From: Pyrinomonadaceae bacterium
GTDB taxonomy: Bacteria; Acidobacteriota; Blastocatellia; Pyrinomonadales; Pyrinomonadaceae
Direction of reading: 5' to 3'
NCBI GenBank assembly: GCA_021228405.1
Contig: JAJQRF010000002.1
Span: 1-64,000, forward strand
DNA length: 64,000 bases
Shown here one piece after another: positions 15,845 to 24,971 of this stretch; positions within the stretch are counted from its first letter, which is position 1; each line of letters begins with the position of its first letter. The notes beneath the pieces are model-generated. The model saw only the letters and a program-made list of their open reading frames with translations. It was not told where the DNA came from and ran no database searches. The translations under genes and the position numbers were made by a program.

Positions 15845-16645
15845 ATGAAGTTTGACGAAACAAAAATAAGAAAATATCTTTTGGACGATCTTTCTTTAGC
15901 GGAAACGGAAGCCTTTGAACTGCAAATGCTCGAAGATTCCGATGCCGAAACCTCACTCGCGCTTTGTGAACACGAACTCATCGAAGATTTTATTGACGAA
16001 AAGCTTTCAAGTTCGGAACGCGAGCTTTTTCAAAAGAATTTTCTTGTTTCAAATCGCCGTAAAGAAGAACTCGAATTTCTGCAATCCTTAAAAATTCACT
16101 CGGCAAAATCTTTCGATAATAAAAAAAAAGTTAAAGAAAAACCTTCCTTTGGCGAAACCTTGTCCGCTTTTTTCCGGCGGCGACCGTTTCAGATCGCTTT
16201 TGCTTCCTTTGCAGTTTTAATTCTGGTTGTGGGAATCTGGCGGTTTTCGGGAAATTTCACAAAGAGCGAACTGGCAAAGGAAACTTCCGCTTTGAACGAA
16301 ACAAATCTGAGCGACATTTCGGCTTATCAATCCGCGCAGATACTGACGCTGATTCCCGGCGTTTTTCGCGGCAACGACGCGGCGCAGTCGATTTCAAAGG
16401 GAAATTCAAATCAGCCGCTTCTTTTGCGGCTTGCCTTGCAGGGAAACTATTCAGCCAAACCAACCGCCGAATTATACCGCGAAGAAAATCTGCTCGTCAC
16501 GCTGAAAGATGTTCCGATCCATCAAAACACGGCAGGTTCCGAAGTGCGCTTACTGCTTCCTTCCGCCAGACTCGATAAAGGAAATTACCGCCTCGAACTG
16601 CTGTTCGGTAACGAGAAAACCGTTTATAATTTCGCCGTCGAATAA
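15845..16645 (+). CDS. Probable transmembrane anti-sigma factor
   Basis: The 266-aa protein has a cytoplasmic N-terminal part of about 115 residues rich in acidic helices (YLLDDLSLAETEAFELQML... CEHELIEDFIDEKLSSSERELF). One membrane segment lies near 118-138 (FQIAFASFAVLILVVGIWRF), followed by an external domain of about 125 residues. The N-terminus resembles the zinc-less anti-sigma domain seen next to ECF sigma genes, with no HxxxCxxC. Position directly after the sigma gene supports the call. The outer domain looks like a beta-sandwich sensor and has no recognised ligand. Confidence 0.75.
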   Translation: MKFDETKIRKYLLDDLSLAETEAFELQMLEDSDAETSLALCEHELIEDFIDEKLSSSERELFQKNFLVSNRRKEELEFLQSLKIHSAKSFDNKKKVKEKPSFGETLSAFFRRRPFQIAFASFAVLILVVGIWRFSGNFTKSELAKETSALNETNLSDISAYQSAQILTLIPGVFRGNDAAQSISKGNSNQPLLLRLALQGNYSAKPTAELYREENLLVTLKDVPIHQNTAGSEVRLLLPSARLDKGNYRLELLFGNEKTVYNFAVE

Positions 16646-16652
16646 TTTGCAA

Positions 16653-16698
16653 AAAGGAAAAGACTGCCGAAGCGTTCGACAGTCCCTTTCCTTTTCTT
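16653..16698. terminator. Two-way hairpin terminator
   Basis: AAAGGAAAAGACTGCCGAA pairs with TTCGACAGTCCCTTTCCTTT with one mismatch and one bulge. It lies between the convergent anti-sigma and dnaJ genes, and a T-rich tract follows on the plus strand. Confidence 0.7.
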
Positions 16699-16708
16699 TG
16701 CTTCTAAT

Positions 16709-17830
16709 CTAACCGAAAATATTTCTGACCTTATCGATAAAGGATTGATCCTGAAATTCGACATCTTCGATCTCGGCAAGCTGTTCGAGCAGTTTACGCT
16801 GTTCTTTGGTGAGAGTTTTCGGCGTAATAACGGTTGCGGCAACGAACAGATCGCCTTTTCCGCGTCCGCCTAAAACGGGCATTCCCTGGTTTTTAACGCG
16901 GAAAACCGTTCCCGTCTGCGTTCCGGCGGGAATTTTCAAAGGTTCTTCGCCGTCGAGCGTTTTCACGGAAATTTCCGCACCGAGCGCGGCTTGCGAAAAC
17001 GTGACCGGAACCGCCGAATAAAGATTTGCGCCCTGCCGCTCGAAGGTATCGTGTTCGGCGACGTGAATGACGACGAACAGATCGCCCGCCGGACCGCCGT
17101 TCACGCCCGATTCGCCTTCGCCCGTCACGCGCAGACGCGAACCCGTTTCGACTCCGGCGGGAATTTTGATGTCCAGAGTCTTTTCTCTTTCGACGCGCCC
17201 CGCACCGCGGCATTTTTTACACGGATTTTTGATGATCTGACCTTTGCCCGCGCAGTTCGGACAAGTCCGCATTACGCTGAAAAAGCCTTGCTGATAGCGC
17301 GTTTGCCCGCTTCCCTGACAGGTAATGCAGGTTTCGGCGGAAGTTCCTTTTTCCGCGCCTTTGCCGTCGCACTCTTCGCAGGTTTCAAGGCGCGGAATGC
17401 GAAGCTGTTCATCTTTGCCCGCCGCCGCATCTTCCAGTGCGATTTCCAGATCGTAACGCAAATCCGCGCCGCGCTGAACGTTTGAACGTCCGCGCCCGCC
17501 GCCCTGTCTGCCGAACATATCGCCGAAACCGAAAAGATCGAAAATGTCTTCGATGTTCGAGAATCCGTTCGGATCAAAGCCGAAACCTTGTCCGCCGGCA
17601 CCCGCGCCTGCCGCCGCGTGTCCGAAACGGTCGTAAGCCGCACGTTTTTGCGCGTCGGAAAGAACCGAATATGCCTCGGCGCATTCTTTGAATTTTTCTT
17701 CGGCGTGCGGGTCGTCGGGGTTTTTATCGGGGTGAAATTTGACCGCGAGTTTGCGGTAAGCGGTTTTAATTTCCTGTTCGCTCGCCGTGCGCGAAACTTC
17801 TAAAATCTCGTAATAATCTCGTTTTGCCAT
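16709..17830 (-). CDS. dnaJ: Chaperone DnaJ
   Basis: This is a type I J-protein of 373 aa. It has a J domain (residues 1-70, HPD in [10 protein letters not shown]), a Gly/Phe linker ([16 protein letters not shown]), and a zinc-finger domain with four CxxCxGxG motifs ([32 protein letters not shown]). The C-terminal substrate domains follow. It stimulates DnaK ATPase and delivers unfolded clients. It is the last gene of hrcA-grpE-dnaK-dnaJ, but a 600-base repeat-rich gap separates it from dnaK, so it may be transcribed or regulated on its own. Confidence 0.97.
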   Translation of the reverse strand: MAKRDYYEILEVSRTASEQEIKTAYRKLAVKFHPDKNPDDPHAEEKFKECAEAYSVLSDAQKRAAYDRFGHAAAGAGAGGQGFGFDPNGFSNIEDIFDLFGFGDMFGRQGGGRGRSNVQRGADLRYDLEIALEDAAAGKDEQLRIPRLETCEECDGKGAEKGTSAETCITCQGSGQTRYQQGFFSVMRTCPNCAGKGQIIKNPCKKCRGAGRVEREKTLDIKIPAGVETGSRLRVTGEGESGVNGGPAGDLFVVIHVAEHDTFERQGANLYSAVPVTFSQAALGAEISVKTLDGEEPLKIPAGTQTGTVFRVKNQGMPVLGGRGKGDLFVAATVITPKTLTKEQRKLLEQLAEIEDVEFQDQSFIDKVRNIFG

Positions 17831-17840
17831 AATTTTATTT

Positions 17841-17868
17841 CAAATTCCAAATTTCAAACTTCAAATTA
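17841..17868. repeat. Heptamer tandem repeat (CAAATTY)x4
   Basis: Four consecutive heptamers, CAAATTC, CAAATTT, CAAACTT and CAAATTA, lie just upstream of dnaJ. Confidence 0.65.
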
Positions 17869-17909
17869 TTAAACCGTTAATTTTATTGCAAACTGCAAAC
17901 GAAAGCGAT

Positions 17910-18182
17910 GCGGACGGCGGAAAGTTCTTCGGAATTTGCGTCTGAGTCATAGGAATCCGCAAACCTTTCACGGGAATTCGCGCAAAACTCTCAAGAGTTT
18001 TTCGTTCGTTCTCACCAATCTCGCGAACATTCCGAAGAATCTTTCAAAAGCTCCGGGGAATTCGGCGAATATCTCAAAGAATCTGTGCAAAATTCCTAAG
18101 AATCTCTAAAAAATCCTTGAGAATCTTGCCGAGATTCTCAGGAACCGAAGCAGAATCCTCGGGAACCGAGCTCGGTTCCCCA
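17910..18182. repeat. Tandem array of thirteen 21-bp units
   Basis: Thirteen consecutive units of exactly 21 bp are aligned on GGAATCT or AGAATCT, with a variable middle and a TTCTCA-like end. Individual units are dyads: 18119-18140 contains GAGAATCT-TGCCG-AGATTCTC, and 18162-18181 contains GGAACCGAGCTCGGTTCC. Units at the left end (17910-17930, 17994-18035) are the most degenerate. No open frame of note crosses it. It fills much of the gap between dnaK and dnaJ. Confidence 0.88.
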
Positions 18183-18183
18183 A

Positions 18184-18239
18184 AAAGTGAGAAAATTTTC
18201 CCATAAAAAGTATGAATTTCATACATATTTTCTCACTTT
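18184..18239. repeat. Nested inverted repeat between dnaK and dnaJ
   Basis: AAAGTGAGAAAA (18184-18195) pairs with TTTTCTCACTTT (18228-18239), and inside it GTATGAATTTCATAC is itself palindromic. It could be a terminator or attenuator behind dnaK. The remainder of 18240-18431 shows only AT-rich heptamer-like words and no gene. Confidence 0.65.
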
Positions 18240-18431
18240 CACCGTTTTACAGCGATGTTTCGTTTTCAAATATGCTTTGCTTCAATTATCAGCAAACCTA
18301 AAATCTAAAATTCAAAACAAAGAGAACGCCAGTCCAACTTAATGAACTGACGTATCTTAATTTTGCGACAACGCCGAATTTTTCTCAAGTTTAAATTCAA
18401 ACTCTGCTTTCGGCTCAAATGATTTTCAAAG

Positions 18432-20237
18432 CTAAACCATTGTCAGCAGTGATTCGGTCACGCGTTTGGAGATCGCATCTACTCTGGTCAATGCCATCTT
18501 GATCTCGTCGGCATCGTCCGTATTCAACGCTTCTTCCGCGTTGTTCAGATCGGCGGCGATTTGCTGCTGCTCTTCCTGCGGGAACGATTTACCGAACTCA
18601 GCCATCGTTTTACGCGCATTTTTGATGAGCGAATCGAGGCGGTTTTTCTGCATAATGTTCTCTTTCGTCTGGCGGTCGGTTTCGACGGATTTTTCGGCTT
18701 CCATAATCAGAAGTTCGATCTCGTCCGGCGCAAGTCCCGACGAAGGCGTGATCTGCATCGCTTGTTCGAGTCCGGTCATTTTGTCCTTCGCGGAAACGTT
18801 GACGATGCCGTTTGCGTCGATCTCGAACGAAACATCGATCTGCGGAACACCGCGCGGACTCGGCGGAATGCCGACCAGCTCGAATTTGCCCAAAGAGCGG
18901 TTCGCGCTCGCAATTTCGCGTTCGCCTTGCAGAATGTGGATTTCAACCGACTGCTGATTGTCAACCACCGTCGTAAACGTCATCGTGCTCTTGAGCGGAA
19001 TCGTCGCGTTGCGCGAGATGAGTTTGACGAACAATCCGCCGCGTGTTTCCAATCCGAGCGAAAGCGGAAGAACGTCGAGCAGAACGATGTCTTTTACGTC
19101 GCCCGTCAGAACGCCGCCCTGAATCGCCGCGCCCATCGCCACGACTTCATCGGGATTGATCTCCGACGAAGGTTCCTTGCCGAAAACTTCCGTGACGGTT
19201 TGCAGAATGACCGGCGAACGGGTCTGTCCGCCGACCAGAATGACTTTATCGATGTCCTCGGTTTGCAGTTTCGCATCCCAGAGGGCTTTCTGGCACGGTT
19301 CGACCGTCGATTCGACCAAATCCTGCACGAGTTCTTCAAATTTCGCACGCGTCAAAACCGTGTTGATGTGTTTCGGTCCGGTCGGGTCGGCGGCGATAAA
19401 CGGCAAATTAATGGTCGTTTCGGAAACGGTCGAAAGCTCGCATTTCGCACGTTCGGCGGCTTCCTTCAAACGCTGTAAAGCCAGACGGTCTTCCTTCAGA
19501 TCGATGCCGTTTTCGGATTTGAAATTTTCGACCAGCCAGTTGATAACGCGTTGGTCGAAATCTTCACCGCCGAGGAACGTATTGCCCGACGTTGAAAGAA
19601 CTTCAAAAACGCCGTCGTTGATTTCGAGAATCGAAATATCGAACGTTCCGCCGCCAAGGTCGTAAACGGCGACTTTTTCGGTCTTGTTCTTGCCGAAACC
19701 GTAAGCAAGCGCGGCGGCGGTCGGCTCGTTGATGATGCGTTCGACTTCAAGCCCGGCAATCTTTCCCGCATCGCGCGTCGCCTGACGCTGCATATCGTCG
19801 AAATACGCCGGAACGGTAATGATCGCCTCGGAAACTTTATCTCCCAAGAATTCTTCCGCCGATAATTTCAAACGTTGCAAAACGATCGCGGAAATCTCCG
19901 GCGGACTGTAAACACGGTCGAGAACGCGGATATGCGCGTCGCCGTTCGGAGCTTCGACGATCTCGAACGGAACGGTTTCGCGCATTTTCTCCACTTCGGG
20001 CGAATCGAATTTGCGTCCGATCAGACGTTTGACGGCATACAGAGTGTTTGCCGCATTCGTCACCGCCTGACGCTTGGCGATCTGCCCGACAAGACGTTCG
20101 TCCTTGTCGGTGAAACCAACCACGGAAGGGGTCGTTCTGCCGCCTTCCTTGTTGGAAATGATCTGCACGGTTCCGCCTTCCAAAACCGAAACGCAGCAGT
20201 TGGTCGTGCCTAAGTCTATTCCTATTACTTTGCTCAT
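18432..20237 (-). CDS. dnaK: Molecular chaperone DnaK (Hsp70), short C-terminus
   Basis: The 601-aa protein begins [22 protein letters not shown]. It carries the Hsp70 nucleotide-binding landmarks: [16 protein letters not shown], the [14 protein letters not shown]-type adenosine motif, [11 protein letters not shown], and the linker [14 protein letters not shown]. The substrate-binding beta domain and helical lid follow. Usual bacterial DnaK is about 610-640 aa with an acidic C-terminal tail; here it stops at ESLLTMV with no such tail. It lies in hrcA-grpE-dnaK order with its exchange factor upstream, which supports a genuine stress chaperone rather than HscA. Confidence 0.96.
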   Translation of the reverse strand: MSKVIGIDLGTTNCCVSVLEGGTVQIISNKEGGRTTPSVVGFTDKDERLVGQIAKRQAVTNAANTLYAVKRLIGRKFDSPEVEKMRETVPFEIVEAPNGDAHIRVLDRVYSPPEISAIVLQRLKLSAEEFLGDKVSEAIITVPAYFDDMQRQATRDAGKIAGLEVERIINEPTAAALAYGFGKNKTEKVAVYDLGGGTFDISILEINDGVFEVLSTSGNTFLGGEDFDQRVINWLVENFKSENGIDLKEDRLALQRLKEAAERAKCELSTVSETTINLPFIAADPTGPKHINTVLTRAKFEELVQDLVESTVEPCQKALWDAKLQTEDIDKVILVGGQTRSPVILQTVTEVFGKEPSSEINPDEVVAMGAAIQGGVLTGDVKDIVLLDVLPLSLGLETRGGLFVKLISRNATIPLKSTMTFTTVVDNQQSVEIHILQGEREIASANRSLGKFELVGIPPSPRGVPQIDVSFEIDANGIVNVSAKDKMTGLEQAMQITPSSGLAPDEIELLIMEAEKSVETDRQTKENIMQKNRLDSLIKNARKTMAEFGKSFPQEEQQQIAADLNNAEEALNTDDADEIKMALTRVDAISKRVTESLLTMV

Positions 20238-20284
20238 ATTCTTTAGGTTTTACAGGGTGAATTATGGAAGAATCTGCTTAAGTC

Positions 20285-21136
20285 TTAATCTGATTCGACG
20301 GGTATATCCATCAAATCGCCGAATATATCGTCCAGGTTTCCGGTTTGCCGCCTGACTGGTGTAACGGCAACTTTAACCATCGCCGGACGAATTACCTTGT
20401 CGCCGATGCGATAACCTCTGAGAAGTTCCGCCGAAATAACATTCGACGGAAAATTCAAATTCTCTTCGGTCGCCACGGCTTCGTGAAAATGCGGATCGAA
20501 ACGCTCGCCGACAGAGGCTATCGGTTGCACGCCCATCCCTGCTAAAACTTCATTCAACTGTTGATTGACCAGCACGATGCCTTCAAAAAATTGTTTGAAT
20601 TCATTCTGAGTGCCGTCGGAAACCGGCTTGGCAAAATCCAAAGCGCGGTTCAGATTGTCGAGAACAGGCAGCATCTGGGTTGCCAGATTGCTGATCTGTT
20701 TGTGATAAGTTTCCCTTCTTTCGCGCTCGGTCCGGTTTTTATAATTTTCAAAATCCTTTTGACGGCGAAGTGAATTTTCCAGCATTTCACTGCGCTCGGA
20801 TTCCATCTTCTCGACCTTAGAAGATAATTGGCGGACTTTGCCTTCAAGCTCGGAAACAACTTTCAAATCGGGCGCAGGTTGCGGCGCGCTTCCGGCGGTG
20901 AAGGAAGATTCTCCGTTTCTTTCGATCTCGATCGACATTTCGGGAATGAAAAATTCGGGCATTTTTCTTTCATCGAACTCTGATTCACCGACCTCGATCA
21001 CCAAGTCGGGAGAAATATGCAAATCTTTCTCTTTGGCTTCGAGTTCTTTGATGAAATCGTCCACGGAAATCGTGCTTGACAGTTCGATCTCGTCCGAAAA
21101 TTCTTCGATGTTGTCCATTTCTTGGTTGGAGTTCAT
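20285..21136 (-). CDS. grpE: Nucleotide exchange factor GrpE
   Basis: From the ATG at 21136 the protein has 283 aa, long for GrpE (usually 180-210). The extra length is an acidic N-terminal extension of about 100 residues. The canonical parts follow: a long coiled coil (KVRQLSSKVEKMESERSEMLENSLRRQKDFENYKNR), the helical dimer region (LATQMLPVLDNLNRAL) and the beta domain with FDPHFHEAVATEE and LLRGYRIGDKVIRPAMVKVAV. GrpE releases ADP from DnaK. It lies between hrcA and dnaK on the same strand with short gaps. Confidence 0.95.
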   Translation of the reverse strand: MNSNQEMDNIEEFSDEIELSSTISVDDFIKELEAKEKDLHISPDLVIEVGESEFDERKMPEFFIPEMSIEIERNGESSFTAGSAPQPAPDLKVVSELEGKVRQLSSKVEKMESERSEMLENSLRRQKDFENYKNRTERERRETYHKQISNLATQMLPVLDNLNRALDFAKPVSDGTQNEFKQFFEGIVLVNQQLNEVLAGMGVQPIASVGERFDPHFHEAVATEENLNFPSNVISAELLRGYRIGDKVIRPAMVKVAVTPVRRQTGNLDDIFGDLMDIPVESD

Positions 21137-21170
21137 TAGATACAACCCTATTGATAGTTTGTTTGTTTTT

Positions 21171-22295
21171 TTAGTTGTTCGAGAGCTGCTTCGTCATCAT
21201 TTTTTCGAGAATGCGGGCGACATAGCTGACAATCGAAATCATTCGTGCGTATTCAATTCTCGTCGGTCCCAGGACGCTCAGGGTTCCGATGACCGAACCA
21301 CTGCCGATTCGGTAAGGTGCGGTAATGAGAGTGCAATTTTGAAAGGAAGGTGACGGGTTTTCACTGCCGATAGTAACCTGAACGTTTCCTTTCGCCGGGT
21401 TTTCACGTTCGACACACTCGTTCAGAATCTGCATCAAACGCGATTTTTCCTCGATAGTTCTGAGAAGCTCGCGCAGATGCTGGAAATCGGCAAAATCGGG
21501 TTTTCCCAAAATGTTCGATGTTCCGTCAACGTAAACTTCGCCGAGATTGTCTTTTTCGTCTTCGATACTTTGTGAGCAAAGTATCATCGCCGTTTGCAGC
21601 ATTTTATCGAAAAGTGCTTTTTCCTCGTGCATCAGCCGGAGAATTTTCGTCCGAATTTCCGTCAAACTTTTTCCGCTGAATTCCGCATTAAGGTAACGCG
21701 CCGTGCGGTCGAGTTCGTCTTGCGGAAGCGATTCCTTGAGCCGGATTATCTTGTTATGGACAATATTCGGCGCGGAAACGAGAACCACCAGAATCCGTCT
21801 TTCGGATAAATTCACAAATTCGATATGCTGTAAGCGGTCGTGTGCCAGGGAAGGTGAAACGACAATACCGACATTATTTGAAAGAGCCGAGAGCAATTGC
21901 GAAGTTTTTTCCATCAAACGGTCGGGAGTTTGCGATAAAATGCTGTCGTTCAAACCGAATTCTTCGCTGATGAGCCGTAAATCTTCGTTTGAAATGCTTA
22001 GAACACCGAGCATATTATCAACATAGAATCGGTAGCCTTTATCCGTCGGCACGCGTCCGGCGGAAGTGTGCGGTTGTTCAAGCAATCCGCGTTCTTCAAG
22101 GTCGCTCATGACATTGCGGATCGTTGCCGAGCTTAATCCCGAGGCGTTGGCAAATTTTTCGGCAATCGCTTTTGAACCGACCGGTTCACCCGTGATGAGA
22201 TGTTCATTGATGATCGTTGAGAGAACTATCTGCCCGCGCGAATCGGGAAAATCAAAATTTTTCTCGATTTTAAGGTTAAAATCACGGACAGCCAT
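21171..22295 (-). CDS. hrcA: Heat-inducible transcription repressor HrcA
   Basis: The protein has 374 aa from the ATG at 22295 (a GTG at 22313 would add six residues). The N-terminal winged helix includes LSTIINEHLITGEPVGSKAIAEKF and LSSATIRNVMSDLEERGLLEQPHTSAGRVPTDKGYRFYVD, the diagnostic HrcA block. The central GAF-like and dimerisation regions end with GTLSVLGPTRIEYARMISIVSYVARILEKMM. HrcA represses grpE/dnaK/dnaJ-type operons and needs GroEL for activity. No consensus CIRCE (TTAGCACTC-N9-GAGTGCTAA) lies upstream; a different dyad overlaps the -10 box instead. Confidence 0.94.
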   Translation of the reverse strand: MAVRDFNLKIEKNFDFPDSRGQIVLSTIINEHLITGEPVGSKAIAEKFANASGLSSATIRNVMSDLEERGLLEQPHTSAGRVPTDKGYRFYVDNMLGVLSISNEDLRLISEEFGLNDSILSQTPDRLMEKTSQLLSALSNNVGIVVSPSLAHDRLQHIEFVNLSERRILVVLVSAPNIVHNKIIRLKESLPQDELDRTARYLNAEFSGKSLTEIRTKILRLMHEEKALFDKMLQTAMILCSQSIEDEKDNLGEVYVDGTSNILGKPDFADFQHLRELLRTIEEKSRLMQILNECVERENPAKGNVQVTIGSENPSPSFQNCTLITAPYRIGSGSVIGTLSVLGPTRIEYARMISIVSYVARILEKMMTKQLSNN

Positions 22296-22334
22296 CGCAG
22301 GTTTGATGCACACCGCCTGAAACGGTATGCTTTC

Positions 22335-22374
22335 GCTATAAAAATGAATAGCATTTTACGGCTAACCGTGTCAA
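22335..22374 (-). promoter_or_regulatory. hrcA promoter with overlapping dyad
   Basis: On the minus strand a -35 box TTGACA (22369-22374) and -10 box TATTCA (22345-22350) lie 18 bases apart, just upstream of hrcA. The dyad GCTAT-N8-ATAGC (22335-22352) overlaps the -10 box. It is a candidate operator but does not match the CIRCE consensus. Confidence 0.5.
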
Positions 22375-22484
22375 GAAATAATTAGTTAAACTTCGTCAAA
22401 CAAAGTTAATAATAATAAACATTCGGCGAAATTTTGATCGAAAATTTCATTCAAAACCAATAAATTATTTGTCAAAAGTAATTA

Positions 22485-23222
22485 ATGAACGAAAAAATCA
22501 CGCAAATAAAAAAATTTTACGAAGAAGCCTTTCAGTCGCTCGAAAAGTCAAAACCACTGCCTTATATCGAAATCCGTTTTTATCCTTATGTCGGCATCAA
22601 TCACACGATCCGCGTCCGCGACGGCAAAATTTTCGTCCGCATCGCCGAGCTTTGCCGGGATATGCCTTCCGTCGGGCAAAAAGCCCTTGCGCATATTTTG
22701 ATCGCTAAATTGTTGCGAAAAAAAGTTTCGTCGAAAGCGCGTGAAATTTATTCGGGCTTTATCAAAACAGAGGAAATCCGCGATCGTGCACTTGAAAACA
22801 AACGAAGTCGCGGACGCAAAATAATTTCTTCCGCAAAGGGCGAAGTTTACGATCTGGACGAGATTTTCGACGACATAAACGAAGTATATTTCCGCGACGC
22901 GATCGCCAAACCCGTTTTGAGTTGGTCAACCGGAAAAACTTACCGCATTCTCGGACATCACGATTCGACGCATCAGACGATCATCATCAGCAAATCGCTG
23001 GACGACCGCAAAGTTCCGCGTTACGTCGTCGAATACGTCGTTTTTCACGAAATGCTGCATATTTTTCATCCCGTCGAAATTCGCAACGGCAGACGCATCG
23101 TGCATTCGCCGCAATTCAAACGAAACGAAAGAACATTCGAGTATATTGAAGAAGCCGAAAGCTGGATCGAAAAAAACGTGCGGAATTTGAAGAGAAAAGT
23201 TTTGAAGCAAAAAAAAAAATAG
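22485..23222 (+). CDS. SprT-like zinc metallopeptidase
   Basis: The 245-aa soluble protein has the zinc motif HEMLH at about residues 187-191, in VVFHEMLHIFHPVE. It is preceded by a YDLDEIFDDINEVYFRDAIAKPVLSWS-type segment that is characteristic of SprT-like proteases (SprT/Spartan group). A basic C-terminal tail (KRKVLKQKKK) could bind DNA. Eukaryotic members cut DNA-protein crosslinks; bacterial members are poorly studied. It is divergent from hrcA and convergent with a lipoprotein gene, with no operon partner. Confidence 0.82.
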   Translation: MNEKITQIKKFYEEAFQSLEKSKPLPYIEIRFYPYVGINHTIRVRDGKIFVRIAELCRDMPSVGQKALAHILIAKLLRKKVSSKAREIYSGFIKTEEIRDRALENKRSRGRKIISSAKGEVYDLDEIFDDINEVYFRDAIAKPVLSWSTGKTYRILGHHDSTHQTIIISKSLDDRKVPRYVVEYVVFHEMLHIFHPVEIRNGRRIVHSPQFKRNERTFEYIEEAESWIEKNVRNLKRKVLKQKKK

Positions 23223-23301
23223 AACGTGGATTTGGCGGATTAAGCAGATTTCCGCAGATATTTTTAAAATAAATCCGCTTTTATCCGCCAAATCCGCGTT
23301 C
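23222..23301. repeat. Family B inverted repeat in a convergent gap
   Basis: GAACGTGGATTTGGCGGAT pairs with ATCCGCCAAATCCGCGTTC (one mismatch) and more pairing continues inward. It fills the gap between the SprT-like and lipoprotein genes. Confidence 0.75.
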
Positions 23302-23308
23302 CAGTTTT

Positions 23309-24943
23309 TTATTGTTCCTTGGCGAATTGTTCCAAGATCGTGCCGATCAAACCGAACGGCGAAACGGTTTTGCGTTCGATGCCTTTATCGATAAAGCGTG
23401 TTTCGGTGAAAAAATTCGTCGTCATTTGCAGATTTTCGGCTTTCTTCTCGCCCAGAACTTCGACCGTTTTTTCACCCGAATCCTTTCCGAAAGTCGCCGT
23501 CAGCGATCTGCTTTCGAGCAGTTTTGCAGAAAGCGGATTTTGCGAAAAATTCTGCCCGTTTTGCTTTGCCTGAAGCGATTTCAAAACGCTTTCGTTATCG
23601 CCTGAAATAATTTTGTTTTCGATAAAAGCCACCGCTGTTTCCCCGTCCGAATCTTTCCGGATTTCGGCATTTCCCTGTTTTTCCGACGCTTTTTTAAAGT
23701 CAATTTCGGAAAAAGATTTCTTCACTTCGTCGGCATTTTTCACGTCTGCAATCAACACGGAATTTTCGCCTTCGGCATCGAATTGCACCGTAAAGATCGG
23801 CGAATCCACTGCGCTCAGGAAAATTTCGGCATCTGAAATCCCGTAATTTCCGAGCAAATCTTTGGAAAATTCCGTCAAAATACTTCCGCTCAATTTGTCG
23901 GTCTGATTTGCCGTCACCATCAACAAACTGCGCCATGCAATTTGCGGATTTTGCAAATTATAACGCGTCACGGAATAATATTCGTTCGGAATGAAAGCCG
24001 CCGAATTGCTTGATTTAGCGTCACCTGAAAGCATCGTTTCCTTGAAAACCTTTGCCGATTCCGCATCGAGCATAATCTGGTATTTATCCTCGATTCCCTG
24101 TTCGGTTTTCGCCGCCGTCCAGTAAACTTCCCTCACGGTTTTCTGCAAAATCTGCGGCAAAACACCGGCGATAAAGCTTCTGCCTTCTTCGCTGTCGGTC
24201 GCGTCGATGGCGGTCGAAATTCCCGCAATATTGGCGATCTGCGCGATGCCTTCACCCGAAACATAACCGTTTGCAAGAATATTTTCCGCTTTTTCAAACG
24301 TCTTTCCCGATTTTGCAAAACTTTCCGTTTCGCCGCGTTTGACCGCGAAAACCTTCTCAATTCCGCTTTCGTCGTTGCTGAAAAATACCAACGATTTTTC
24401 GACAAAGGCAAAAACCTTGCGTCCGTCAGTCGCCGTCCAGACGAAATATTTTCCGCCGTTTTTATCGGAAGTTTCGAGCGAAACCTCGCCGCCGTAGGTG
24501 TCGTTGACAAATTCGCCGAGCGTGTTTTCGGTAAAGGAAAGCGTTGCCGAGTTCCACGAATGCGTGTCGGCAACGGCAATGAAATGCGGTTTTACCTTGC
24601 CGACTTTTTGTTCGTCCGTGACCTGCGTTTCCGACGTTTCAAAACCCGTCACGGCAATTGCGACCTGAATATTTTTGAGTGCGGAAAAATCCGGCTTGGC
24701 TTTCGCGGCATCGGAAAAAGCCTTGCTTTCGGTCAGCGCAACGAGCGTTTTGCCGAGATCGTTCGTTTCCATATAAACGAGCGTTTCGGCAGGCAAAAAG
24801 GAGCGCAGATTGCTCGGCGGCGAACTGCAGGAAAGAAGAAGTATCAGCCACAAATAGACACAGATGAACGCGGATAAAAAGCGGATTTTATTAAAATATT
24901 TTGTAAAAAATCCGTGTCTATGCGCGTTTATCTGTGGTTTCAT
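23309..24943 (-). CDS. Lipoprotein with repeat-derived signal peptide, 544 aa
   Basis: The start at 24943 gives 544 aa, with a signal peptide ending in lipobox LLLSC (about residue 35). The mature protein begins SSPPSNLRSFLPAETLVYMETNDLGKTLVAL, a pattern of surface proteins that I associate with DUF3352-like lipoproteins of unknown role. The rest is a mixed alpha/beta protein with no catalytic motif I can name. The first 30 residues are encoded by a family-B inverted repeat (24848-24941), so the export signal seems to have come from the repeat. It is divergent from an SDR gene with only 28 bases between the starts. Confidence 0.78.
   Translation of the reverse strand: MKPQINAHRHGFFTKYFNKIRFLSAFICVYLWLILLLSCSSPPSNLRSFLPAETLVYMETNDLGKTLVALTESKAFSDAAKAKPDFSALKNIQVAIAVTGFETSETQVTDEQKVGKVKPHFIAVADTHSWNSATLSFTENTLGEFVNDTYGGEVSLETSDKNGGKYFVWTATDGRKVFAFVEKSLVFFSNDESGIEKVFAVKRGETESFAKSGKTFEKAENILANGYVSGEGIAQIANIAGISTAIDATDSEEGRSFIAGVLPQILQKTVREVYWTAAKTEQGIEDKYQIMLDAESAKVFKETMLSGDAKSSNSAAFIPNEYYSVTRYNLQNPQIAWRSLLMVTANQTDKLSGSILTEFSKDLLGNYGISDAEIFLSAVDSPIFTVQFDAEGENSVLIADVKNADEVKKSFSEIDFKKASEKQGNAEIRKDSDGETAVAFIENKIISGDNESVLKSLQAKQNGQNFSQNPLSAKLLESRSLTATFGKDSGEKTVEVLGEKKAENLQMTTNFFTETRFIDKGIERKTVSPFGLIGTILEQFAKEQ
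24848..24941. repeat. Family B inverted repeat encoding a signal peptide
   Basis: CCACAAATAGACACAGATGA at the left pairs imperfectly with the mirrored TCTATGCGCGTTTATCTGTGG at the right, with GCGGAT/ATCCGC words between. On the minus strand it encodes residues 2-32 of the lipoprotein, including the hydrophobic core of the signal peptide. Confidence 0.7.
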
Positions 24944-24971
24944 TATTTTTATGTTAAAATCCCGAATCATT

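Noticed and set aside
17910-18182. CRISPR array
   Set aside because: Units are 21 bp with no separate spacers, each diverged from the others and internally dyad-symmetric, and no cas gene lies in the window. The same applies to the arrays at 6396 and 61271.
22331-22374. Classical CIRCE element upstream of hrcA
   Set aside because: The sequence does not contain TTAGCACTC or GAGTGCTAA; only a different dyad is present.
24864-24971. Longer N-terminus for the SDR oxidoreductase
   Set aside because: It would run antisense through the lipoprotein start and the family-B repeat. The ATG at 24972 gives the normal family length.
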